From a virus: DNA of 45,713 bases. The position numbers and the translations under genes are program-made. Where the stretch lies: the IMG/VR virus record IMGVR_UViG_3300035667_000102, positions 1-45,713 of that record; one strand, written 5' to 3'. Shown one piece after another: positions 15,687-23,569 of this stretch (positions within the stretch are counted from its first letter, which is position 1; each line of letters starts with the position of its first letter). The notes beneath the pieces were generated by a model. It saw nothing but the letters and a program-made list of their open reading frames with translations, made no database searches and was not told the origin of the DNA.

Positions 15687-16620
15687 CACTCAGCCTCCTT
15701 GTCGATGTTGCTGTCCAGCAGCGCGAAGGCGTCCATCAGGGCGGCCGGCTGCTCGCCGACGCCACCGGAGCAGGGAAGGGCGGTGAAGCTCCCCATCATC
15801 CCCATATTGCGCCGGCAGGTGAACCACAGGTCGACCACGGCGAACGCCCAGGCCGGCACGGTCAGCCGGGGGTTTTCGACCCAGCGCTCACCCGCGACCT
15901 CCCAGCCTTTTTCGTCGATTTTGCGCCCGAAGGCGAAGTCTTGCGGGCGGAGCCGGACTTCGCGGGCGCAGAGGAGTTTTTTCGCCCCTCCTCCGTCACC
16001 GCTCCGTAGAGCAGCCGATACGCATGGAGGCCGGCCGACTTCATGTCGTTCTGCGCGACGCCGCCGGCCGCCTCAAGGGTGACCAAGCCGTCAGGCCCCG
16101 CCTGGAAGGGCTGCTTCAATCCTTCCCAGCCGACGCAAAAGCGGCGGAAGGCTTCGAGCGGCAGCATCGCGACGCGGCGAGCCTGCTGGGCCATCAGCGA
16201 TCGATAATCGGGCCAATATTTGGCGACGAGCCGCCGTATCTCTTCCAGATCCTGCCGCTGATTGTCGGGCAGTCGCCTCGTCTCCTTTTCGAGGAAAGCC
16301 GGTCGATCCTCTTCCCGGATCTCGAATACGCGCCTGAGCAGATCGGAATTGCTGGCCTCGATCTCCTTCTCAGCGGCGAGCATGGCCTCCAGCTCGGCCA
16401 ATTGGTCTGGCGCATCCGCGAGCAGGAAGGCGACACCGGCCTCGAACGCTCCTTTGACCTCATATTCGAGGACGCGTCCCGCATCATGCTCGCCTGTCAG
16501 CTCGGCTTCGAACATCTCGCGCTCGGCGACGTCGCCGGCGCGGATCATGAACACCGGCCCCATCCCGGTTCCGTACCAGGGCGGCGTGAACGGCTTTGGC
16601 GTGGTCTTGAGGAAGATCAT
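15686..16620 (-). CDS. Tail assembly chaperone, -1 frameshift product (GT-like)
   Basis: If ribosomes slip -1 at the A AAA AAC heptamer (15982-15976), the 215 codons of the shorter product are extended by 96 codons to a stop at 15688-15686, giving 311 residues. The extension reads as a true protein: QDFAFGRKIDEKGWEVAGER, PAWAFAVVDLWFTC and ALMDAFALLDSNIDKEAE, with Trp, Phe and balanced charge. Its stop overlaps the start of the next gene, as expected for genuine coding sequence. Lambda gpG/gpGT and many siphoviruses use the same design, the longer form binding the tape measure during tail tube assembly. The alternative is an isolated error in the sequence, but the downstream stem and spacing favour programmed slippage. 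Confidence 0.7.
15862..16620 (-). CDS. Tail assembly chaperone, unshifted product (G-like)
   Basis: This 252-residue protein begins MIFLKTTPKPFTPPWYGTG, with an N-terminal beta part (VFMIRAGDVAEREMFEAEL) and a helical body containing RRLVAKYWPDYRSLMAQQARR and FRRFCVGWEGL. It follows the major tail protein, where the tail assembly chaperone lies in siphoviruses. After the slippery site (residues 213-215) the zero-frame tail is a low-complexity Ser/Lys/Ala run that ends at 15862. That run looks like a filler frame, consistent with a frameshift gene. The start at 16620 has GGGG about 6 bases upstream. The hairpin at 16641-16673 stands between it and the tail tube gene and may lower its expression. 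Confidence 0.7.
   Translation of the reverse strand: MIFLKTTPKPFTPPWYGTGMGPVFMIRAGDVAEREMFEAELTGEHDAGRVLEYEVKGAFEAGVAFLLADAPDQLAELEAMLAAEKEIEASNSDLLRRVFEIREEDRPAFLEKETRRLPDNQRQDLEEIRRLVAKYWPDYRSLMAQQARRVAMLPLEAFRRFCVGWEGLKQPFQAGPDGLVTLEAAGGVAQNDMKSAGLHAYRLLYGAVTEEGRKNSSAPAKSGSARKTSPSGAKSTKKAGRSRVSAGSKTPG
15923..15982 (-). promoter_or_regulatory. -1 ribosomal frameshift signal: AAAAAAC plus stem
   Basis: On the minus strand the heptamer A-AAA-AAC (15982-15976) is in the correct phase (zero-frame codons CGA AAA AAC). A 6-base spacer (TCCTCT) is followed by GCGCCCG-CGAAG, which pairs with CTTCG-CCTT-CGGGCGC (15938-15923): 7 plus 5 pairs with a 4-base bulge. Heptamer, spacer and stem all fit known bacterial -1 frameshift signals. 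Confidence 0.75.
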
Positions 16621-16640
16621 AAATGCCCCACAGGTTGATG

Positions 16641-16673
16641 GACGAGGGCCGGGGCGACGCTCCGGCCCTCGTC
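16641..16673 (-). terminator. 12-bp perfect hairpin between tail tube and chaperone genes
   Basis: GACGAGGGCCGG and CCGGCCCTCGTC pair perfectly around a 9-base loop. No T run follows on the minus strand, so this is more likely an attenuator or RNA-stabilising hairpin below the abundant major tail transcript than a full terminator. Confidence 0.5.
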
Positions 16674-16696
16674 AAGGAAGGCGATCGAGCCGCCGA

Positions 16697-17932
16697 TCAT
16701 AAGAAGCTCAAGAAGGCGTCGCTGTCGCGATTCTGAGCATCGCGGCCCGGCGAGAGGGCCTGCCACTTCGTCTGATCCGAGCGCAGCTTGCCGCGCATGG
16801 CCGGATCGGCCTGCACGGGCTGGGCGAGCGGAAGGACGAGGCCCCAGGAATTGCCGAAGGTCGCGCCGGCGCGCAGGGCGATCGGATAGTTGGCCGCGGC
16901 GCCGATCTCCGTCATCACGTCGCGCGTGGTGACCAGGGTGCGGAGCGGATCGGCCTCGAAGACCGGCACGCGCCCGGTGATCTGGCCGGGCCCGAAACCG
17001 TACATGGTGTTCGGATCGTCCACGGATTCGAGATTGCCGCCGTTGCGCAGCGCCCAGCTCGAGATTGGAAGCCGCAAGCGGTTGATGATCGCGGCCGGCG
17101 GCGTCGCCGCGCCCTGAACGAGCAGCGGGGCGCTGTGGCTGGCCACCACCGCGTTCGTGGGCATCGCGACCACGGTCGCGCCCAGATAGGTCCCCGTCAT
17201 GTTGAAGGAGGCCTCGCCGGGCCGTGCGTTCTTCCCCTCGAACTCAGCCAGGCCGCGAACGTCCTGCCACTGGTGGAAATTGCCGTCCTCGAACCAGCCG
17301 ACCGTCGCGCAGGGATGGTCGGTGAGCCGGCTGGCCGCGTCGATCGGCGTGGTGCCGGCATAGGTCCAATGCGCGGGGATCGCGGCGAGGGTGGACGTGG
17401 TGAGGACCGGCGAGAAGGTGTCGCTGAGCGTCGCGATCTTGCCAGCCGTGTAATCGGTGACGAACGGGATATGGCCTGCGCCCGGACCCACGGAGAGGAT
17501 CAGCGGCATGCCCCGGTAGAGCTGCGCCGTGCCGGTATAGCCGGTGCCGAGCGTGCCGGTGGTCGCCCCGCCAGCGGCCAGCGCAGCGGCGGCGACCGAA
17601 GTCTGGAAGAAGCCGCGCCAGCCGCAAGCGCCGAGCGCAGCGTGCATCGGGGGCTTGATCAGGCTCGTATAGGTCACCCCGGCGCCCGCGCCCTTCATGC
17701 GCATGCGGAAGCCGATCTTGACCTCTTGGCCGATCACCATCGGCGCGGCCGCGACGAAGCTGCCATTGGCCTCGTTGCTGGCCTCGGTGCCGAACGGCGA
17801 ACCATAGGTGAAGCTGTCCGCCACGATGCCCACCGCATGCAGCGTCGGGTCGAGCGTGACGGGGGAGCCTTCGGCGGTCTGCAGCGCGATGAGCAGCAGC
17901 CCGTTGTCGGGACGAATGACGGGATTGGCCAT
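16697..17932 (-). CDS. Major tail (tube) protein
   Basis: This 411-residue, Gly/Ala/Thr-rich beta protein begins MANPVIRPDNGLLLIALQTAEG, with strand pairs such as EVKIGFRMRMKG and a long C-terminal beta domain. Tail tube proteins of this size with an extra domain are common in alphaproteobacterial siphoviruses. GGAGG lies 6 bases upstream, giving a strong start as expected for an abundant structural protein. It follows the tail terminator and head-tail joining genes and precedes the chaperone with the frameshift, exactly the siphovirus order. No contractile sheath gene accompanies it, which supports a non-contractile tail. Confidence 0.75.
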   Translation of the reverse strand: MANPVIRPDNGLLLIALQTAEGSPVTLDPTLHAVGIVADSFTYGSPFGTEASNEANGSFVAAAPMVIGQEVKIGFRMRMKGAGAGVTYTSLIKPPMHAALGACGWRGFFQTSVAAAALAAGGATTGTLGTGYTGTAQLYRGMPLILSVGPGAGHIPFVTDYTAGKIATLSDTFSPVLTTSTLAAIPAHWTYAGTTPIDAASRLTDHPCATVGWFEDGNFHQWQDVRGLAEFEGKNARPGEASFNMTGTYLGATVVAMPTNAVVASHSAPLLVQGAATPPAAIINRLRLPISSWALRNGGNLESVDDPNTMYGFGPGQITGRVPVFEADPLRTLVTTRDVMTEIGAAANYPIALRAGATFGNSWGLVLPLAQPVQADPAMRGKLRSDQTKWQALSPGRDAQNRDSDAFLSFL

Positions 17933-17944
17933 GGATTGCCTCCT

Positions 17945-18391
17945 TTAGGCAGGTTGCGACGGGTCGCCCCGCACGGTGGAATACTGGATCAGAAAGTCTT
18001 GCTCGAAACCGAGGCGGCGCTTCTTCGCGAGCTCGGCGATGTCGACGCGTCGACGTCCGACGATCTCGATCAATTCGACCATTCCTGGCAGGCCGAGATC
18101 GGAGCCCTCGTCGCCGCACAGCACCTGCACGGCGGCCGCGTGCAGCGCGATCAACGCGTCATGCGCGATGGCGCCCCCGGTCTCGACATAACCGGCGACC
18201 GTGAGCATCAAACCGAGCCTCGTGACGCCGACCTCCGGATCCGGGACCGGTTCGTCGCCGTTGTCGTAAGCCTCGATTGCCGGGAAGCGGTCGGGATCAC
18301 CCGATGGCATGCGTTGGTAGCTCTGAACCCCCTCGATCGCGGCAAGACGGGTATCGATCCTGGCAAAGATGGCCGTAAGCGGCGAGGTCAT
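17945..18391 (-). CDS. Tail terminator (gpU-like) protein
   Basis: This 148-residue protein begins MTSPLTAIFARIDTRLAAIEGV, followed by PAIEAYDNGDE, then GLMLTVAGYVET and HDALIALHAAAVQVL. The mixed alpha/beta layout with a central A-x-x-D-G-D-E strand turn and a long helix is like lambda gpU tail terminators, which cap the tube once length is reached. It starts in an ATGA overlap with the head-tail joining gene and precedes the tail tube gene. GAGGAGG lies about 7 bases upstream. Assignment is from position and shape. Confidence 0.6.
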   Translation of the reverse strand: MTSPLTAIFARIDTRLAAIEGVQSYQRMPSGDPDRFPAIEAYDNGDEPVPDPEVGVTRLGLMLTVAGYVETGGAIAHDALIALHAAAVQVLCGDEGSDLGLPGMVELIEIVGRRRVDIAELAKKRRLGFEQDFLIQYSTVRGDPSQPA

Positions 18392-18699
18392 GGCTGCGCC
18401 TCCTCGACAACGAGCAGCCAGGCCGCAACGTCGTCGCGCTGCGTGATGTCGATCACCGACCAGTGATTTGCACCATGCTGGAGCAGATTGCCGTTCCGCG
18501 GCTCCTCGGACAGCAGGGCTTGGGCGATCTCGAAGCTGACCTCTCGCGCGGTCGAGCCCGGGCCCTGGAATGGGAGCGCAGCGCTATCCGAGGGAATGGC
18601 CATGATGGTCTCGCCGTCGAGGCCGGCGCCGGTGTAGATCACCGGCTCCTCATAGGCGGCGCGGATGTCGGCCAAGGCCGCCGCTTCGTGATCGCGCAT
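18388..18699 (-). CDS. Head-tail joining protein (gpFII-like)
   Basis: This 103-residue protein begins MRDHEAAALADIRAAY, followed by VIYTGAGLDGETIMAIPSD, ending in a strand-rich segment (HWSVIDITQRDDVAAWLLVV). It is the size of lambda FII-type attachment proteins, with an N-terminal helix and a small beta barrel, and lies where they do, between capsid genes and the tail terminator. The start at 18699 forms an ATGA overlap; longer in-frame readings upstream cross another gene and look non-coding. No catalytic residues are expected. Confidence 0.6.
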   Translation of the reverse strand: MRDHEAAALADIRAAYEEPVIYTGAGLDGETIMAIPSDSAALPFQGPGSTAREVSFEIAQALLSEEPRNGNLLQHGANHWSVIDITQRDDVAAWLLVVEEAQP

Positions 18700-18974
18700 C
18701 AGGCGTCGGCGGCCTTCGGCGGTGTCGGCGAAGGCGCGGGGCTCGAGGGCGATTTGGCCTGCTCTCTGCCGGCACCGCCTTTCGGCTTTGCTTTCGGCTT
18801 GGGCGACGCCTGCACGCGCACCACTTCGGCGCCACCGCTCGCGATCAACGCCTTCGCGCTCCCCTCGTCGATATGGCCGGCCTGATGACGCCCGCTGACG
18901 CTGAGCTCGCCGCCCGCGTCCACGAAATTGCCCACGCTGTCGCTCGCGGGTCCGTTGAGGATGATCTTCTTCAT
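18699..18974 (-). CDS. Small head-region protein with Lys/Pro-rich tail
   Basis: This 91-residue protein has a folded first half of about 50 residues (MKKIILNGPASDSVGNF, then GGELSVSGRHQAGHI and SAKALIASGGAEVV) and a disordered tail of K, P, A and S. AAGGAAA lies 7 bases before the ATG. It is the first gene after a strong hairpin terminator and overlaps the head-tail joining gene by ATGA. The short beta start resembles small proteins found beside DUF2190 decoration genes, but its function is unknown. Confidence 0.55.
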   Translation of the reverse strand: MKKIILNGPASDSVGNFVDAGGELSVSGRHQAGHIDEGSAKALIASGGAEVVRVQASPKPKAKPKGGAGREQAKSPSSPAPSPTPPKAADA

Positions 18975-19000
18975 GGAAAAGTTTCCTTGCGGGAGGACCG

Positions 19001-19034
19001 AAAAGGGGCGGCGCAGGGGGAGACGCCGCCCCTT
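19001..19034 (-). terminator. Rho-independent terminator after the decoration gene
   Basis: On the minus strand AAGGGGCGGCG pairs with CGCCGCCCCTT around a 10-base loop (11 perfect pairs) and ends in TTTTC. A second hairpin, GGCTCCGC-agc-GCGGAGCC at 19040-19058, stands just before it, between the DUF2190 stop and this stem. Together they fill the 90-base gap 18975-19064 and probably reduce read-through from the highly expressed capsid genes. Confidence 0.65.
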
Positions 19035-19064
19035 CCTTTGGCTCCGCAGCGCGGAGCCTCAGCT

Positions 19065-19397
19065 TCAAGCGACGATGCCGAGCCGCACCCGTGCCGTGGC
19101 ATCCGCGCCGGCGGCAGCCTGCGTTGCGACGCCGATCAGCGTATTGCCGCTGGACGTGCTCGTGACGGTCTTGGCAGTGTTGTCCCAATAGACCTTGGCG
19201 CCCTGAGTGAAGGTGTTGCTGGCGGTCTTCGCGAGGTCGAAGACCCCGACCGTGCGGCCCTCCACCGCGGCGCCGCTGAGTGCCGTGTTCAGGGCGACCG
19301 CGAAGAGCGCCCCGACCAGCATGCCCCCGCCCGACACGACGTCATAGGGAGCGGTGAGGGGGAGCGTTTCCCCCGGCTGAACGAAATTCTTGGCCAT
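19065..19397 (-). CDS. DUF2190-type capsid decoration (cement) protein
   Basis: This 110-residue protein begins MAKNFVQPGETLPLTAPYDV and contains GGGMLVGALFAVAL, GRTVGVFDLAKTA, WDNTAKTVT and NTLIGVATQAAAG. These are the hallmarks of DUF2190: an N-terminal Q-P-G segment, G-x-L-V-G strands and W-D-N. Proteins of this family bind outside HK97-fold capsids and stabilise them. The ATG at 19397 was preferred over a GTG eight codons upstream. It lies two genes after the capsid gene and is followed by paired hairpins. Confidence 0.8.
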   Translation of the reverse strand: MAKNFVQPGETLPLTAPYDVVSGGGMLVGALFAVALNTALSGAAVEGRTVGVFDLAKTASNTFTQGAKVYWDNTAKTVTSTSSGNTLIGVATQAAAGADATARVRLGIVA

Positions 19398-19444
19398 CGT
19401 GCTGTCCTCATTTGCGGCCACAGCCGCGTGGGGTTGAAATGCGC

Positions 19445-19795
19445 TCAGTCTTTCGGTTTGGCGCCACCGGGCCTGGAGCCGCCCTTGCGGCCGTCTCCGT
19501 CATGGTCGAGCGGATCGGGCGCCGCGGCGGCCTGGCGCTCTGCAATGATCCGAGCATTCTCGGCACTCGGGTCGAAGGCCGCAAGCGGCGACGCTTGGCC
19601 GGTCTGGACGGTGACGCTTTCGACCGGCGCCTCCTTGCGCTGCTCGGTCGAGAAGTCCCCGGTCACATCCTCGCCGGCGGCGTTTTCGATCAGGCGGTCT
19701 GCCTCGTCGTCCTCGAGGTGAAGGACGCCTTCCGACGGATGACGAAGGCGCCCGTTGACGATCGCTGAGGTCCAAAGCTTGATGAACTTGCTCAT
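19445..19795 (-). CDS. Small head protein (unknown) with acidic DHDGDGRKGG end
   Basis: This 116-residue protein begins MSKFIKLWTSAIVNGRLRHP, followed by EGVLHLEDDEADRLIENAAGEDVT (read in two parts), then a disordered middle and a C-terminus with D-H-D-G-D-G-R-K-G-G, resembling a calcium-loop-like or flexible docking tail. GGAGA lies 6 bases before the ATG. It sits between the capsid and decoration genes, suggesting a head accessory or capsid-binding protein. No family is assigned. Confidence 0.55.
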   Translation of the reverse strand: MSKFIKLWTSAIVNGRLRHPSEGVLHLEDDEADRLIENAAGEDVTGDFSTEQRKEAPVESVTVQTGQASPLAAFDPSAENARIIAERQAAAAPDPLDHDGDGRKGGSRPGGAKPKD

Positions 19796-19819
19796 CTTAT
19801 GTCTCCCGAAACGGAAAGA

Positions 19820-19834
19820 GCGGCTCGAAGCCGC
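19820..19834 (-). terminator. Short hairpin after the capsid gene
   Basis: GCGGCT-cga-AGCCGC, followed on the minus strand by TCTTTCC, lies in the 77-base gap after 19795. It is between the capsid fusion gene and the next small gene on the opposite side of transcription order, so it may act as a weak attenuator. Evidence is limited to the stem. Confidence 0.3.
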
Positions 19835-19872
19835 CCTTCCGAATTCACTGGCTGTTGAAGGTGGGGTCGCGA

Positions 19873-22047
19873 TTAGGCGCCGGGCTGCTTGTGCGCCGAG
19901 CGGAAGTTGACGGCGCCGACGCCATAGTCGTGCCGCACCTTCCATTCGACGCCGTCGACCCGCCAGCCTTCCTCGCTGTCGGTGAACGGCTCGGTGACAC
20001 CGTTCAGGAACACGACCTCGATCGCCGGCGCCACATTGGGATCGGCGAAGGCGTAATAGGCCGTGCCGGTCAGTCGTGGCGTGTCGACGATCTCGGAGAA
20101 GAGGCCGTTGACGATGTTCGGCCGCTGCAGCTTGTTGACCGCGTCGGGATCATATTGGCTGCCGTTGAGGATCTTGGCGACGCCGCCCAGGCCAAGCGGG
20201 AAGAGCCCGATCGCAGGACGGATTTCGAGATATTCGTTGCCGCTCAAATCCTTCTGCGAAGCCATCGCCACCCGAATCGCGTCGAACGCCGCGACGGTCG
20301 GCGCGACGCCCGAGCCGGCCAGGTTCCCGTGGCTGGCGTGGAACAGCGCGACGCCGTCGTTCATGGTCGGGTTCGAGTTGAGCAAGGCATAGACATCGAT
20401 CTCGATCGTCAGCTTGGCCGCACGGCCAAGGTCGACCGCGAGGCCGGAAAAGGCCTCCATGTCGTCGTTGACGATGGCCTGCCTGGACAGGTTGATGATG
20501 TTGCCCTTGGTCGTGGCCCGGATCTTCTCCTTCGCCAGGTCCGGGATCGGCTTGTTCTTGAACTCGCCGGCCTCGTTGACGCTGTCGAGCGCGCCGAAGC
20601 TGCCCCGCAGATAGCGATGGTGATCGCGGAAGTCGGTGACCGTGCCCGTCCCGGCGAATTTCGTCCAGGTGTCCGGGGTGACCGCATAAGCCGCCTGAAG
20701 CGTCTTGTGCATCGCATCCTCGAAAAGCACCGGGAAATCGCTCGTCGTCTGCGTGATGGCCGAGCGGGTCGTCATCGCCTCGCGGACGATCATGTCGGGA
20801 TCGCGATGGTTCGCCCGAATGCCCGCGATCTGCAGGGCTTCGCGAGCCAGGTCGGAGTTGCGAACGCCGCGGAACTCGCCGGGGTCGATCTTCAGGGTCT
20901 CGCCGCGCAGCGCGGCCGCCTGCTCGACCATGCGGGCGACTCCCGCCTTGACGAGGATCCAGTTCGTCGCGCCCTCGCGAAACTTGTCGCGAACGTCCTG
21001 GGTGACCCTCATCGGCCCGTTATGGCCGATCTGCGCGCCATCGGACTGCGTGGCGAGCCTGTCGAGGATCTTCTCGCGGGCGGTCGCGAGCGTGGTCTCG
21101 GAATTGACCAGGGGGCCGATGAAGGTGTCGTCGAGGCCGTGCTTCTGGCCGAGCGCGCGGATCTCCGCGACGCGGGTGCGCTCGGCGGTGACAGCCGCTT
21201 GCACGTCGGCCGAGGTCAGGGCGGTCACCGGCTCGATGACGGTCGCGGTGACCAGCTCCAGCTCAGGGGCGAGAGCTCCGGTCTTCGGCAGGACGTCGTG
21301 CGCCTCGAGGGCCACGGCAGAGGCGGCGATCTTGTCAATCTCGGCCTGCGTGCCGCCCTCCTTCTGAAACTTGGAAATTGCGGCAACCAGCGCCGCGCGG
21401 GTCTTGTAGAGGTCCATGATGGTTTCCTTCGGTTGAGGCGCGGGCACGGCCGCCCTTTTCAGGCTCATCGCCATGGTGGTGATGAGCGGGCTATCGGGGG
21501 CCTTGCGGAACCCGAATGCTTGGACGTTGATCGCCGCGGCTACCTGAAGGGCCGAGGCGATCTCGGTGATGAAGCCCTGATCGAGCGCCTCTTCGGCGCT
21601 CATCCAAGTCTCGGCGTCGAGCATCGGGATCAGCTCTTCAGCGCTGAGCCCGGTTTGCCCGGAATAGATGCCCACAAGCTGGTCCCGGATGATGTCGAGC
21701 TTGTCCGCCTTGCGGCGCAGCTCGGCTGCGTCGCCGCAGGCGCAATCCCACGGATTGTGGATCATCAGCAGTGCGTTGTCGGCCATGCTGATCGTCTCGC
21801 CGGCCATCGCAATAACCGAAGCCATCGACGCACACAGGCCGTCGATCGAAACCTCGACCTTGCGGCCCTTTCCCTGCTCGCGGATCAGGGCGTTGTAGAT
21901 GGTCAGGCCTTCCATGACGTAGCCGCCGGGGCTGTTGATCCGGATGATCAGGTCGTCATCGCCTTCGGAGATCATCGGGACGAGCGTCTTTGCGTCGAGA
22001 CCGTCCCAGCTGTCGCCGACGATCCCGTAGAGGAGGATTTCGGGCAT
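19873..22047 (-). CDS. ClpP-like prohead protease fused to major capsid protein
   Basis: This 724-residue protein joins two head proteins. Residues 1-185 are a ClpP/S14-like protease: INSPGGYV (37-44), the C-A-S-M-A-S motif with nucleophile Ser74, and M-I-H97-N-P. Residues from about 211 (MDLYKTRAALV) to the end form a scaffold-like helical segment (211-330) and an HK97-type capsid protein. The protease would cut the scaffold from the capsid during head maturation. Such fusions are known in several siphoviruses. The ATG at 22047 has AGGAAA just upstream and lies one base after the portal stop. The codons just before MDLYKT encode AAGGAAA, a possible internal ribosome site (see findings). Confidence 0.85.
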   Translation of the reverse strand: MPEILLYGIVGDSWDGLDAKTLVPMISEGDDDLIIRINSPGGYVMEGLTIYNALIREQGKGRKVEVSIDGLCASMASVIAMAGETISMADNALLMIHNPWDCACGDAAELRRKADKLDIIRDQLVGIYSGQTGLSAEELIPMLDAETWMSAEEALDQGFITEIASALQVAAAINVQAFGFRKAPDSPLITTMAMSLKRAAVPAPQPKETIMDLYKTRAALVAAISKFQKEGGTQAEIDKIAASAVALEAHDVLPKTGALAPELELVTATVIEPVTALTSADVQAAVTAERTRVAEIRALGQKHGLDDTFIGPLVNSETTLATAREKILDRLATQSDGAQIGHNGPMRVTQDVRDKFREGATNWILVKAGVARMVEQAAALRGETLKIDPGEFRGVRNSDLAREALQIAGIRANHRDPDMIVREAMTTRSAITQTTSDFPVLFEDAMHKTLQAAYAVTPDTWTKFAGTGTVTDFRDHHRYLRGSFGALDSVNEAGEFKNKPIPDLAKEKIRATTKGNIINLSRQAIVNDDMEAFSGLAVDLGRAAKLTIEIDVYALLNSNPTMNDGVALFHASHGNLAGSGVAPTVAAFDAIRVAMASQKDLSGNEYLEIRPAIGLFPLGLGGVAKILNGSQYDPDAVNKLQRPNIVNGLFSEIVDTPRLTGTAYYAFADPNVAPAIEVVFLNGVTEPFTDSEEGWRVDGVEWKVRHDYGVGAVNFRSAHKQPGA
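21415..21432 (-). promoter_or_regulatory. Possible internal start (AAGGAA then ATG) for capsid-only product
   Basis: On the minus strand AAGGAA-ACCATC-ATG falls inside the fusion gene exactly at the junction between protease and scaffold/capsid. The spacing of 6 is suitable for a ribosome site. Initiation here would give a 514-residue capsid precursor without protease, reminiscent of the nested C/Nu3 genes of lambda. Confidence 0.45.
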
Positions 22048-22048
22048 A

Positions 22049-23566
22049 TTATTTCCTTTCGGTTCCACTCGCCGGAGGCGCAGCCGGGTTGCCCACGGCG
22101 GTCACCTTGCGGGGGTCGCTGTCGAGCACGAGCTTAAGGTCATCGATCAGCCTGTTGTCGGCCGCGCGCTCGGCGAAGTGCTTGTCCGGATCACGTCCTC
22201 GTTCACGGATTGCCTCGCTGAGGTTCATCTGTCCGGACCTGATCGCATCTCGGATCGCCGGGATCTCGCTGGCCGGGTCGGTCATTTCGAAGCTCGGCGG
22301 CGTCCATTCGAAATACGCGTCCTTGACGTTGTGCCCCATCATCTCCGCGGCATCGAAGAACCAGCGCTCGGCGCCGCCGCAAAATTGCGGGATGAAGCTG
22401 AGCCACTGGATCGTCGAAACCGATCGGCGGAAGGCGAGCCGGCCGAGCCTGCCGGAAATGAAACTGACGCCGGTAAGGTCGCCGGTCAGCAATTCGTAGG
22501 GCAGCCCGAGCAGTCCAGCTCCTACGGCGCGCAAGCTCACCCTCGAGAAGTCGAGATACCCCTCCACTCCGGGAGGCGTCGCGAACTTGACGTCCCGGCC
22601 CGGCGGCAAGTGCTCGATAATCCCGGGCTCAAGCGCCTCGATCATGCTGCCGTCGCCGCCCTCCGGGCTGGTGGGCGTGGGCTGGGCGTCGCCAATATCT
22701 CCTTCGGAATCTGTGGTGAATACCGAGAAGCAAGAAGCGATCTTCTCGCGCATCAGCCGAGCGTCTTCGAAATCGGCGAAGTCCCGCATCCGCATGATTA
22801 CCGGAGCGAACCACGGGGTTCCGTGCTGCTGCTCTGGCCGGTCGGCGCGGTAGCAGTGGATCACGTCCTCCGCCGGCACCGGCTTGGTTTCGAATATGAA
22901 CAGGCGACGCTCGCCGGGGTGGCCCGAGCGCATCCAATATTGCTTGCGCCGACCGATCGGGTCGAACTCGATGCCGTTGACCATATGGCCACCGTCGAGC
23001 GGCCCGTCCTTGCTCATGTCGATATAGTCGGGCTCGAGCACTTGCATTTGGAACGGCAGAGGAAGGCCGTCCGACGCGCGGCGCCACCTTCGGCGGGTGA
23101 TCGCGGCCCCGCTTTCGACCATCGCTCCAGCAGCCTGGAGCTGCAGTCCGTAGAGATCGTGCCGGCCTTCCGCGTCGCATGCAGTGCTGTCGAAATGGCG
23201 GCGAGCGAGATCGGTCAGCTTCTCGTCAATTTCTGCCTTGCCGTTGACACGGCGATAGACCTGGAACGTTATGCCGGTTCCGACCAGATGCTCTGCCCAA
23301 GCCTGCTTCCCCCGCGCCGCATAAGGATTGTTGCGAACCAGGTCGTGGGAAACGCCCCTGAGTGCGTTCATAACCGCCGGGGTCAGCTCCCCATTGGCGC
23401 TGCGCAAAGACCGCCGCCAGCCAAGCGCGCGGCGGCCGAGAGTAGCACCATCGAACTCGGCCTTGGTCTTATCAACCATCGCCAAGCGCAGCCGCGCCCG
23501 TTCCCGCTCCAAGGCCAGGCGGGGTGCCACCGCGGCGATCGCGCGGTCCAAGATGTTCCTCGCCAT
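22049..23566 (-). CDS. Portal protein (lambda gpB-like)
   Basis: This 505-residue protein contains the landmark stretches of lambda-type portals: GRRALGWRRSLRSANGEL, RGVSHDLVRNNPYAARGK near the N-terminus, VLEPDYIDM, VIHCYRADRPEQQHGTPWF and then GLPYELLTGDLTGVSFISGR. The last includes the conserved L-T-G-D segment of the clip domain. The portal is the dodecameric ring through which DNA is packaged and ejected. It lies between gpW and the protease/capsid gene in the same order as lambda (gpA, gpW, gpB, gpC). The C-terminal end is Pro/Ala-rich. Confidence 0.88.
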   Translation of the reverse strand: MARNILDRAIAAVAPRLALERERARLRLAMVDKTKAEFDGATLGRRALGWRRSLRSANGELTPAVMNALRGVSHDLVRNNPYAARGKQAWAEHLVGTGITFQVYRRVNGKAEIDEKLTDLARRHFDSTACDAEGRHDLYGLQLQAAGAMVESGAAITRRRWRRASDGLPLPFQMQVLEPDYIDMSKDGPLDGGHMVNGIEFDPIGRRKQYWMRSGHPGERRLFIFETKPVPAEDVIHCYRADRPEQQHGTPWFAPVIMRMRDFADFEDARLMREKIASCFSVFTTDSEGDIGDAQPTPTSPEGGDGSMIEALEPGIIEHLPPGRDVKFATPPGVEGYLDFSRVSLRAVGAGLLGLPYELLTGDLTGVSFISGRLGRLAFRRSVSTIQWLSFIPQFCGGAERWFFDAAEMMGHNVKDAYFEWTPPSFEMTDPASEIPAIRDAIRSGQMNLSEAIRERGRDPDKHFAERAADNRLIDDLKLVLDSDPRKVTAVGNPAAPPASGTERK

Positions 23567-23569
23567 GTG

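Noticed and set aside
15862-15984. Simple sequencing error in the tail chaperone gene
   Set aside because: The heptamer phase, spacer and stem fit programmed slippage and the zero frame does not stop at once, although a base error cannot be excluded without reads.
19855-22137. A 760-codon plus-strand reading opposite the capsid gene
   Set aside because: It is the antisense shadow of the ClpP-capsid fusion, caused by high GC, with Arg/Asp/Gly bias and no family.
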